A stretch of DNA of 64,000 nucleotides from Lysobacter sp. 5GHs7-4 (GTDB taxonomy: Bacteria > Pseudomonadota > Gammaproteobacteria > Xanthomonadales > Xanthomonadaceae). The stretch covers positions 4,482,001-4,546,000 of the forward strand of contig NZ_CP089924.1 of NCBI RefSeq assembly GCF_021284765.1, in the 5' to 3' direction. Of the stretch, positions 56,177-64,000 are shown piece after piece. A program made the position numbers and the translations under genes. The notes under the pieces are model-generated. The model ran no database searches and was not told where the DNA came from. It was given only the letters and a program-made list of their open reading frames with translations. Position 1 is the first letter of the stretch, and every line of letters begins with the position of its first letter.

Positions 56177-56240
56177 GCGCCCGGCCGACGCCCGCGCCGG
56201 GTCTTGTCCGATACTGTCGGTCTTCCCTCACGGATCGCGC

Positions 56241-56525
56241 ATGACCGTCTACGTCGACGATGCCGTCTGGCCCTGGCGCGGCGAGCGCTGGGCGCACCTG
56301 ATGGCCGATACCCTGGACGAGCTGCACGCCTTCGCGCAGCGTCTGGGCCTGCCGCGGCGCGCGTTCCAGGACAAGGCCAGCGGCGCGCACTACGACGTCA
56401 ACACGGCGCTGCGCCAGCGCGCGATCGCCCTGGGCGCGGTCGCGATCTCGCGCCACCGCGAACGCGAGCTGGTGCGCGCGGTGATCGCCAACGCCAAGGC
56501 GCAAGGCCGCGGCGAGCGGCCATAA
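56241..56525 (+). CDS. DUF4031 family protein
   Basis: This 94-aa protein starts MTVYVDDAVWPWRGERWAHL and has ELHAFAQRLGLPRRAFQDKA and HYDVNTALRQRAIALGAVAI, the characteristic DUF4031 strings. The function is unknown. It lies 64 bases after the cyclase gene. Confidence 0.88.
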   Translation: MTVYVDDAVWPWRGERWAHLMADTLDELHAFAQRLGLPRRAFQDKASGAHYDVNTALRQRAIALGAVAISRHRERELVRAVIANAKAQGRGERP

Positions 56526-56535
56526 CAGCGCCGCA

Positions 56536-56566
56536 GGACGCGGTGAGCCGCAGGCGAACCGCATCG
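56536..56566. repeat. GGATGCGGTAAGCCGCAGGC repeat, copy 2
   Basis: GGACGCGGTGAGCCGCAGGC followed by GAACCGCATCG matches 42653-42684 with a few changes. It lies between the convergent DUF4031 and ABC permease genes. Confidence 0.6.
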
Positions 56567-56593
56567 TCGCACCGCGCCCGATCCCACGCCTGC

Positions 56594-57351
56594 TCAGGTC
56601 TTGAGCTTGTACCCCGTGCGGAAGATCAACCAGATCGCCAGCAGGCACAGCAGCAGAAACGCCGCCGTCATGCCCACGCTGACCGCGATGCTGACGTCGG
56701 AAACGCCATAAAAGCTCCAGCGGAAACCGCTGACCAGGTAGACCACCGGATTGAACAGCGAGATCTTCTGCCACAACGGCGGCAGCATATGGATCGAATA
56801 GAAGCTGCCGCCCAGGAAGGCCAGCGGCGTGATCACCATCATCGGAATGATCTGCAGCTTCTCGAAACCGTCGGCCCACACGCCGATGATGAAGCCGAAC
56901 AGGCTGAAACTCACCGCGGTCAACACCAGGAAACCCACCATCCAGAACGGATGCGCGATCTCGAACGGCACGAACAGGCGCGCCGTGGCCAGCATGATCA
57001 GGCCCAGGATCACCGACTTGGTCGCCGCAGCGCCCACGTAGCCCAGCACCACCTCGACGAAGGAGATCGGCGCCGACAGGATCTCGAAGATGGTGCCGGT
57101 GAACTTGGGCATGTAGATGCCGAAGGAGGCGTTGGAAATGCTCTCGGTCAGCAGCGCCAGCATGATCAGGCCCGGCACGATGTAGGCGCCGTAGCGGATG
57201 CCGTCGATCTCGACCATGCGCGAACCGATCGCCGAACCGAACACGATGAAGTACAGCGAGGTCGACAGCACCGGCGAGGCGATGCTCTGCATCAGGGTGC
57301 GCCAGGTGCGGTGCATCTCGAAGTAGTAGATGGCGCGGATGGCATGCACGT

Positions 57352-57355
<4 letters not shown>
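56594..57355 (-). CDS. ABC-2 type transporter permease
   Basis: The 253-aa protein has six hydrophobic segments and the ABC-2 motif region ([35 protein letters not shown]). [18 protein letters not shown] lies near the end. It belongs to the YadH/NodJ-like group. Its ATG overlaps the stop of the ATPase gene. Confidence 0.94.
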
Positions 57356-58329
<974 letters not shown>

Positions 58330-58446
58330 GGCAACTCCGTCGGAATCGGGGCGCGCCGCCCGGGCCGGAACCCGGCGACGCGGCTGGTCGGGCTCACTCT
58401 ACCCGAGCCGTCCCGCGCACACTGTGCAGCGCGTGCGACGCTGTGT

Positions 58447-59556
58447 TCACGCCGCGATCGGCAAGACGCGCTCGGCGTCTCTCGCGCTCCGCGCTTGCAC
58501 GCCTTCCAGCACGCGGTCCAGCCAGACGCGCTCCAGCAGCGCGAGTTCGCTGGGCATGACCTCCGGCGCGGCTACGCGCGTAGGCGCCAGCGGCATCGGC
58601 TCGGATTGCAGGCAGCCCATCGCGTACAGCGTGTCGCGCACGGCGACATCGAGCGCGGTGCGCGGCTCCTCGCCGAGGAAATCGAGCAAGCGCCGGTTGT
58701 CCAGGCGCACCGGCTCCATCCACAGCCGGCGCTGCTCGGCGATGTCGCGCAGCATCGGCAGCAGCGGCGTGCTCATGCGCAGCAGCGACCAGGGGAAGCG
58801 CTTCACGCGCAGATCGGGATTGCCGATCGCGCGCGCGATCGCCGCGGTCATGGCGCGGCCGTCGGCATCCCAATGACCGCCGACATGGAAGCTTTCGTAC
58901 GCGCCCAGCCGTTCCTCGCTTTCGATCAGGCGCAGCATGGTCTCGGCCAGGTCGGGCAGGTAGCACCACTGATGGCCGATGCCGGCGCGGCCGGGATAGC
59001 GCACCCCGCTCACCGCGCGGCCCGGCTCCACCATCGCCTGCGAGAACCAGCTGTGGCCGGCGTGGGGCCCGAAGTGATCGCCGCTGCGCACGACCAGGGC
59101 GCGCGCGCCTTGCGCGACCGCATCGCGCAAGCGCCGCTCCATGTCCGCGCGCAGCGCGCCGCGGCGCGTGAGCGGTCGTTGCGGCGCGTCCTCGCCGGCG
59201 CCGGCCGTGGGACCGTAGTTGCAGGCCGCCGCGGGCAGCAGCACGCGCGCGCGGCCGGCGACGGCGGCGTCCAACGTGTGCTGCAGCATCGGCAGCGACT
59301 GCGTGTCGCCGTCCTGATAGACGGACGGACTGACCGCGTGCACGATCAGCGCGGCGCCCTTGGCCGCCTGCAGCACGTCGTCGCGATTCATCGCGTCGCC
59401 GCGCCACCAGTAGATGCCGTTGCCGCGGTGGCCGGCCATGCGGCTGCGGTGCTGCAGCGCATGCACTTCCCAGCCGCGCCGCACCAGCCGCACCGCGAGC
59501 TCGCCGCCGATTCCGCCGCTGGCGCCCAGGACCAGGGCACGTTTGTGGGTGTTCAT
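58447..59556 (-). CDS. NAD(P)-dependent epimerase/dehydratase-like protein
   Basis: The 369-aa protein begins with a Rossmann motif, [22 protein letters not shown]. It continues with typical extended-SDR elements ([24 protein letters not shown] in place of the YxxxK region, [11 protein letters not shown]). A canonical Tyr-x-x-x-Lys is not visible, so it may bind NAD(P) in an atypical role. The Leu/Arg-rich C-terminal 60 residues are extra. Confidence 0.85.
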   Translation of the reverse strand: MNTHKRALVLGASGGIGGELAVRLVRRGWEVHALQHRSRMAGHRGNGIYWWRGDAMNRDDVLQAAKGAALIVHAVSPSVYQDGDTQSLPMLQHTLDAAVAGRARVLLPAAACNYGPTAGAGEDAPQRPLTRRGALRADMERRLRDAVAQGARALVVRSGDHFGPHAGHSWFSQAMVEPGRAVSGVRYPGRAGIGHQWCYLPDLAETMLRLIESEERLGAYESFHVGGHWDADGRAMTAAIARAIGNPDLRVKRFPWSLLRMSTPLLPMLRDIAEQRRLWMEPVRLDNRRLLDFLGEEPRTALDVAVRDTLYAMGCLQSEPMPLAPTRVAAPEVMPSELALLERVWLDRVLEGVQARSARDAERVLPIAA

Positions 59557-59762
59557 CCTGTCCTCCCGGCCTGTCCCGGTCGCGACGGCGCCGGCATGGG
59601 GCTTACCTTGGCAGCGCGGCGGCGCGCGCGTAATTGACGAATGTCATCCGACGGGCATCGCATCGCGCATGCATGCGCCGTTGCGGCCCAGTGCCGGCCG
59701 CAACGGCTTTCTGTGGGAGCGGTGCCGCGTCGCCTGCGCGGGTTGGCGCAGGCGACATCGGC

Positions 59763-60476
59763 TCAGGCCGCTTGCGCCAACCGCGGCAACGTCTGCGCCA
59801 GTGCGATCTCGCCGCGGAAGCCGCCGCTGCTCACCGCCGGCGTCTGGTCCTCGATGGCGTGCGCGAACTTCACCGCCGGGTCGGCTTCCAGGGCCTCGTA
59901 CAGCCGCTGCAGCTTGGGGTAGTCGCTGCGGTCGACCACGTCGTGGTAGCGGGTCCAACGCGCGATGCCGATGAAGTAGGCATCGGCGATGCTGCGCTGC
60001 TCGCCCAGCAGCCACGGGCCCTCGCCGATCATCGCCTCGAGTTCGGCGTGCACCTTCTCGACCTTGGCGCGACCGTAGTTCACCAGCGCCTCGCGCTCGG
60101 CGTCCGTCACTTCATGCTCCAGCACGTACCACAGCGGCGCGAAGGCGTTGAAGAAGCTCGTGTTGAGGTAGGCCAGCATGCGGTTGAGGCGGTCGAAGTC
60201 GCGGCTGCCCTGGGCGTAGCCCAGGCCGCGCTCGCGGCCGCGCGCGGCGATGTGGTTGAGGATCGCCATGCTTTCGGTAACGACGGCGCCGTGTTCGTCC
60301 ATCAGCGCGGGAGTTTCGCCGACCGGATTGATGCGGCGGAACTGCGCGCTGGTCACGACCTCCGGCATCTCGATGCGGCTCAGGGCGTAGGGCTCGCCCA
60401 GCCATTCCAGGGCGACGATGGAACCGAAGGAGCAGCCCGAGGGCACGCCGTAGTAGAGGATGGGCAGCGGATTCAT
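59763..60476 (-). CDS. Glutathione S-transferase family protein
   Basis: The 237-aa protein has a thioredoxin-fold N-terminal domain (ILYYGVPSGCSFGSIVALEWLGEPY, INPVGETPALMDEHGAVVTESMAIL). The all-helical C-terminal domain includes GPWLLGEQRSIADAYFIGIARW. It is divergent from a LysR regulator (115-base gap), which probably controls it. Confidence 0.93.
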   Translation of the reverse strand: MNPLPILYYGVPSGCSFGSIVALEWLGEPYALSRIEMPEVVTSAQFRRINPVGETPALMDEHGAVVTESMAILNHIAARGRERGLGYAQGSRDFDRLNRMLAYLNTSFFNAFAPLWYVLEHEVTDAEREALVNYGRAKVEKVHAELEAMIGEGPWLLGEQRSIADAYFIGIARWTRYHDVVDRSDYPKLQRLYEALEADPAVKFAHAIEDQTPAVSSGGFRGEIALAQTLPRLAQAA

Positions 60477-60591
60477 AGCGTTCTCCAGTGAGGTTGGGGG
60501 CCGGTCTTGGCCTGGAGAAAGACTATTGGCGTGGACGCACAGCGAGTAGACTGCCAATCGTGGACCAATCGTCTACACCTATGGACTTTAC

Positions 60592-61506
60592 GTGCTGAAC
60601 CTCAACGACCTGATCCTGTTCGCCGCCGCGGTCGAGGACGGCGGTTTCGCCGCCGCCGGCCGCCGCCTGGGCGTGCCCAAATCCACCGTGAGCAAGCGCG
60701 TGGCCGAGCTCGAGGCCGGCCTGCAGGCGCGCCTGATCCATCGCACCTCACGCAGCTTCACCCTCACCGACGTCGGCCGCGACTTCTACGAGCATGCGCG
60801 CGCGGCGCTGATCGAAACCGAAGCCGCCGAGGCCAGCGTGCGCCGGCGCGTGGCCGAACCCAGCGGCCGCGTGCGCATCACCGCTTCGGTGCCCACCGCG
60901 CAGCTGTACCTGGCCGCGCAACTGCCGCGGCTGGCGCAACGCCATCCCAAGCTGCAGCTGCAGTTGGACGTCAGCGACCGTTTCGTCGACCTGGTGCAGG
61001 AGGGCTACGACATCGCCCTGCGCAGCCACTTCGCGCCGCTGCCGGATTCGGGTCTGGTGCAACGCGTGCTGACGGTGGAAACCGTGGTGCTGGTCGCCTC
61101 GCCGGGTTATCTGCAGGCGCAGGGAACGCCGGACGCGCCGGCGCGATTGACCGAACACGACGGCCTGCTCAGCGCCGCCGGTGCCGGCGTCTGGACCCTG
61201 CAGCATCGCGACGGCGGGCAGGCACAGGTCGCGCCGCGCGCACGCATGAGCGCCAACGAATCGGTCGCGCTGTTGCACGCCGCCAGCGCGGGACTGGGGA
61301 TCGCCTGCCTGCCGCAGGGGTTCTGCGCTCAGGCGCTGGACGAGGGCCGGCTGCAGCGGGTGTTGCCGGACTGGCATGCGGGCCGGGTGACGACGACGCT
61401 GGTGATGCCGCATCGGCGCGGGCTGCTGCCCGGCGTGCGTGCGACGGTCGAGTTTCTCGCCGACTGCCTGCGCCAGGCCCCGGACGGCGCCGGGGCCGAG
61501 GGCTGA
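60592..61506 (+). CDS. LysR-family transcriptional regulator
   Basis: The 304-aa protein opens MLNLNDLILFAAAVEDGGFAA and has the HTH segment AAGRRLGVPKSTVSKRVAELEAGLQARLIHRTSR. The effector domain from about residue 90 includes DLVQEGYDIALRSHFAPLPDSGLV. Divergent placement from the GST gene suggests it senses the compound that the GST handles. Its stop directly abuts the stop of the convergent ankyrin gene (TGATCA at 61504-61509). Confidence 0.94.
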   Translation: MLNLNDLILFAAAVEDGGFAAAGRRLGVPKSTVSKRVAELEAGLQARLIHRTSRSFTLTDVGRDFYEHARAALIETEAAEASVRRRVAEPSGRVRITASVPTAQLYLAAQLPRLAQRHPKLQLQLDVSDRFVDLVQEGYDIALRSHFAPLPDSGLVQRVLTVETVVLVASPGYLQAQGTPDAPARLTEHDGLLSAAGAGVWTLQHRDGGQAQVAPRARMSANESVALLHAASAGLGIACLPQGFCAQALDEGRLQRVLPDWHAGRVTTTLVMPHRRGLLPGVRATVEFLADCLRQAPDGAGAEG

Positions 61507-62106
61507 TCAGCGGCGCGCGCCGCGCGCGACCAGGTACTGACGCACCGCCGCGGTGCGCGCCTGGTTCAAGGGCGAACGCCACATCGGCGCCGCGCCCGCA
61601 TGGGCGCGCACCGACACGCCCAGATTCACGTCGGCGCCGCGTTCGACCAGGTACGCGACCGCGCGCACGTCGCCGCTGCGCGCGGCGTTGATCAGCGGCG
61701 TCTCGTCGTCCTCGACGATGGCGTCGACGTCGGCGCCGGCCTCGACCAAGCGCCGCAGCACGAGCAGATTGTCGGCTTGCGCGGCGGCCGCGATCAGGGC
61801 GTTGCCGTCGCCGCGCACGCTGCGGTCGACCTTGGCGCCCAGTCGCAGCAGTTCGGCGACCAGGGCCGCATCGCGACGGCGCGCGGCCTGGATCAAAGCG
61901 GTGCCGTCGCCGGACACCGCTGCGTCGATGTCGGCGCCGCGGCCGACCAGGTCGCGCACGGTATCGGCGCGGCCGGCCCTGACCGCGGCGATCAGCGCAT
62001 CGCCCTCGTCGGAGGACGCCTTGGCGGGGCCGAGCAACAGCGCCGCGGCCAAACCCACGACCAGCGCCACGTACAAGCCGGCGCGTATCGGATAGCGAAT
62101 CTTCAT
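61507..62106 (-). CDS. Exported ankyrin-repeat protein
   Basis: The 199-aa protein has a signal peptide or single N-terminal membrane segment (IRAGLYVALVVGLAAALLLGPAKA). Four ankyrin repeats follow: GDALIAAVRAGRADTVRDLVGRGADIDA, GTALIQAARRRDAALVAELLRLGAKVDR, GNALIAAAAQADNLLVLRRLVEAGADVDA and TPLINAARSGDVRAVAYLVERGADVN. It is a binding scaffold in the periplasm. It is the last gene of the right-edge operon. Confidence 0.9.
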   Translation of the reverse strand: MKIRYPIRAGLYVALVVGLAAALLLGPAKASSDEGDALIAAVRAGRADTVRDLVGRGADIDAAVSGDGTALIQAARRRDAALVAELLRLGAKVDRSVRGDGNALIAAAAQADNLLVLRRLVEAGADVDAIVEDDETPLINAARSGDVRAVAYLVERGADVNLGVSVRAHAGAAPMWRSPLNQARTAAVRQYLVARGARR

Positions 62107-62129
62107 GGCAACTCCGTGGCTTTGCGCGC

Positions 62130-63203
62130 TCAGCGGCGCGGACGGTTGGGGTCGTAACCGGCATCCAGCAGCACGCGCTGCACCGCGCGCTGCTCGTCGG
62201 CACTGGTGGCCTGGTGATAGAGCTTCATCACCACGCCTTCGTTGGATGCCACCAGCAGGCTCTTCAGCACTTCCTGGCGCAGCAGCGGCGCGCCGCGCAC
62301 GTTCGGGTACAGCGCCAGCAGATCGCGCGTGGCGTTGGCGGTGCCCAGCGCCTGGATCGCGGCGATGCGGGTGCCGGCATCGACCGAACTGTTGGCGACC
62401 TCGGCCAACACCTCGCTCTGTCCGGCCACGCCCAGCGCCTGCAGGGCGCCGGCGCGCAGGTGCGGCTCGGTGCTGTGGCGCGCGACTTCGGCCAGGTCCT
62501 CGTAGCTGCCGGCCACGCCCATGGCCTTGAGCACCAGCAGCTTGCGCTGCGGCTCGGGCACGGCGGCATAAACCTGGCGCAGCTCGTCGCCGGCGTTGGC
62601 CACGGCCAGCATGCGCACCGCGCGTTCGGACAGGGCGCGGTCCTTGCCGCGCGCGACCGCCGCCACCTGGGCCAGCGCGCCGGCATCGTCCATCTGGCTG
62701 AGCAGGAACAGCGCGCGCTGCTTCAGGCGCGGTGCGCCGGAACCGTTGAGGATGCCGACCAGTTTCGGGATCGCCTGCGCCGGCGGCTCCTGCAGCATGC
62801 CGGTCAGCGAATCTTCGCCGTCCACCGCCGCGGGCCTGCCCTTGCCGTGCAACAGCATCGCCGCATCGCGGTTCCAGCGGCTGCGCGGGAATTCGCTGCG
62901 CAGGCGCCGGACCAGCGCCGCCGCCTCCTGGTCGCGACCGCCGCGCATCAGCGCATAGGCCTGCCAGTACACCGCCGCGTCGACCGTGCTGGGCTCGTTC
63001 TGGCGCAGGCGCCGTTCCAAGTCGGCGAAGCGCAGTTGCGCCAGCTTCCAATCGCCGGCGCCCAGCGCGCTGTGGCCCTGCCAGTACAGCGCGTTCATTT
63101 CGCCGCCCGGATCCAGCGGCGCCGCCGCCAGCGGCGTGGCGAACAGCAAAGTCGTCAAAACCAGGGCGGCCAGGCGCGGACGCAAAGGGGTGTACCGGAT
63201 CAT
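62130..63203 (-). CDS. Exported HEAT-repeat protein
   Basis: The 357-aa protein has a signal peptide (LRPRLAALVLTTLLFATPLAAA). A TPR-like start follows (ALYWQGHSALGAGDWKLAQLRFADL), then HEAT-type helical repeats with recurring LKAMGVAGSYEDLAEVARHS and LQALGVAGQSEVLAEVANSS units. It is probably a periplasmic scaffold. Its ATG overlaps the stop of the upstream anti-sigma-like gene. Confidence 0.88.
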   Translation of the reverse strand: MIRYTPLRPRLAALVLTTLLFATPLAAAPLDPGGEMNALYWQGHSALGAGDWKLAQLRFADLERRLRQNEPSTVDAAVYWQAYALMRGGRDQEAAALVRRLRSEFPRSRWNRDAAMLLHGKGRPAAVDGEDSLTGMLQEPPAQAIPKLVGILNGSGAPRLKQRALFLLSQMDDAGALAQVAAVARGKDRALSERAVRMLAVANAGDELRQVYAAVPEPQRKLLVLKAMGVAGSYEDLAEVARHSTEPHLRAGALQALGVAGQSEVLAEVANSSVDAGTRIAAIQALGTANATRDLLALYPNVRGAPLLRQEVLKSLLVASNEGVVMKLYHQATSADEQRAVQRVLLDAGYDPNRPRR

Positions 63204-64000
63204 GTCGTCGCTCCTTCCTGCGTCGCGGCGGCGCCGCTGCGCTGTTGCAAACGCGCCTGCACCGCGCGCACCTGGAACACCAGATCGCTGCCGTCGACGT
63301 AGTCGCGCAACGCGTTTTCTTTTTCGATGCCCGCAGCGGGGCTGCGGTTAGCCAGTTCGATCAGGGTCGGTTCCAGCGAGTGCAGGAACCCGGCCAGCGC
63401 GCGGTCGCCGCGTTCGCTGGCCGCGGCGGCGTAGAGACGGTTGTCGTCGACCAGTTCGCGCACGTATTGCGGATCCATCGGCGCCAGCGCGCCGCCGTCG
63501 TTGTTGACCACGCTCAGCAGCAGGCCTTCGGTGCTGCGCAGATGGCCGGCGACGTAGGCGTCGAGCACGCGGTCGGCGCTGCCTGTGGCCGGATCGGCGG
63601 CCGCATCGGGAGCCGGCGCGGCGGGTTGCAGCGCGGGCTGCACCGCGACCGGTGCCGCCGGCTGCACCGCATCGCGCGGCCGCAGCGACCAGGTCACCGC
63701 CAGGCCCAGCACCGCGGTCGCCGCCAGGCCCGCGCCCCAGGCGCGCCAGCGGCGGCGCGGGCGCGCGTGCGCATGCGGGCGCGCGGCCGGGACTGTCGCC
63801 GTCGCCGCGGCCGGCGTTTCGTGCAGGCGCGGCTGCAGGCGTTGCCACAGGCGCTTTTCCAGGTCGGGATCGTACGGCGGCAGCGCGTCGGCATCGGCCG
63901 CGGCCAGGATCTGGCGCAGCGTCTGATAGCGCGCGGCCAGGGCCGGCGTGGCCGCCAGCGCCGCGGCGATCTCGCGCACGCGCTCCGGCGCCAGGCCGTC
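63200..64000 (-). CDS. Putative membrane anti-sigma-like protein (5' end outside window)
   Basis: The frame is open to the right edge, and the first codons seen encode DGLAPERVREIAAALAATPA, so the start lies outside. A helical cytoplasmic region (RYQTLRQILAAADADALPPYDPDLEKRLWQRLQPRL) precedes a basic stop and one membrane segment (WGAGLAATAVLGLAVTW, about 95 residues from the left end seen). A periplasmic region of about 160 residues follows. This one-helix layout resembles anti-sigma factors, and a sigma-factor gene may lie just beyond the edge. It overlaps the HEAT gene by ATGA. Confidence 0.8.
   Translation of the reverse strand, partial: DGLAPERVREIAAALAATPALAARYQTLRQILAAADADALPPYDPDLEKRLWQRLQPRLHETPAAATATVPAARPHAHARPRRRWRAWGAGLAATAVLGLAVTWSLRPRDAVQPAAPVAVQPALQPAAPAPDAAADPATGSADRVLDAYVAGHLRSTEGLLLSVVNNDGGALAPMDPQYVRELVDDNRLYAAAASERGDRALAGFLHSLEPTLIELANRSPAAGIEKENALRDYVDGSDLVFQVRAVQARLQQRSGAAATQEGATT

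Overview
The window reads as one stretch of a very GC-rich gammaproteobacterial chromosome, most likely a Lysobacter or close Xanthomonadaceae relative. This rests on gene content and on the interspersed hairpin repeats; there is no rRNA marker here. Genes are dense, many neighbours overlap by ATGA, and no tRNA, rRNA, CRISPR array, transposase or prophage gene was seen.

The most interesting region is about 5.5-13.2 kb. A minus-strand operon there looks like an undescribed ribosomally made peptide (RiPP) pathway. In transcription order it has a promoter overlapped by a perfect 14-bp palindrome, a cytochrome P450 (11916-13055), four tiny paralogous precursor genes (33-35 codons), a second divergent P450 (9535-10770), a MATE-type exporter (8118-9509) and a split M16 metallopeptidase pair (6752-8101 and 5478-6755). 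All four peptides share the N-terminus [K/S]KVICAMRAAFGVRGASG after Met1 and end in W-R-W-[V/L]-x-Y-H-N-I. The natural reading is that the P450s cross-link or oxidise the Trp/Tyr/His side chains, the M16 pair removes the leader and the MATE protein exports the product. The cluster sits between xerC and an M23 peptidase/hslVU block, inside an otherwise housekeeping neighbourhood (lptM-dapF-DUF484-xerC ... hslV-hslU).

Region by region. 0-1.8 kb: an ECF sigma factor with an overlapping membrane partner, and an AT-richer orphan gene. 2.1-5.4 kb: hslUV and a secreted M23 peptidase. 5.5-13.2 kb: the RiPP cluster. 13.4-16.8 kb: xerC, DUF484, dapF, lptM, DUF454. 16.9-21.3 kb: two exported S9A peptidases. 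21.7-25.4 kb: a small membrane protein, a patatin phospholipase coupled to a WYL regulator, and a proline-rich membrane protein. 25.5-30.4 kb: a SoeABC-like sulfite dehydrogenase operon with an extra 72-aa membrane protein. 30.5-36.1 kb: an exported hypothetical protein, hemC, the AlgZ/AlgR two-component pair, a carboxylesterase and a TonB-domain lipoprotein. 36.2-42.5 kb: a CzcI-like/CzcCBA metal efflux operon. 42.7-47.8 kb: an isoquinoline-oxidoreductase-type molybdenum enzyme (cytochrome c, large and small subunits) divergent from XdhC and a MobA-like maturation protein. 47.9-64 kb: two LysR regulators each divergent from a likely target, NadM-Nudix plus NAMPT for NAD salvage, a DedA-rhodanese fusion, a MASE2-GGDEF cyclase, an ABC-2 exporter, an NAD-dependent epimerase, a GST, and a right-edge operon of ankyrin, HEAT and anti-sigma-like proteins.

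Several repeat families lie between genes: 22153-22256, 31335-31364, 32378-32581, 42595-42626, 42653-42684/56536-56566 and 14441/22275. One appears to have inserted in frame inside the soeA-like gene.
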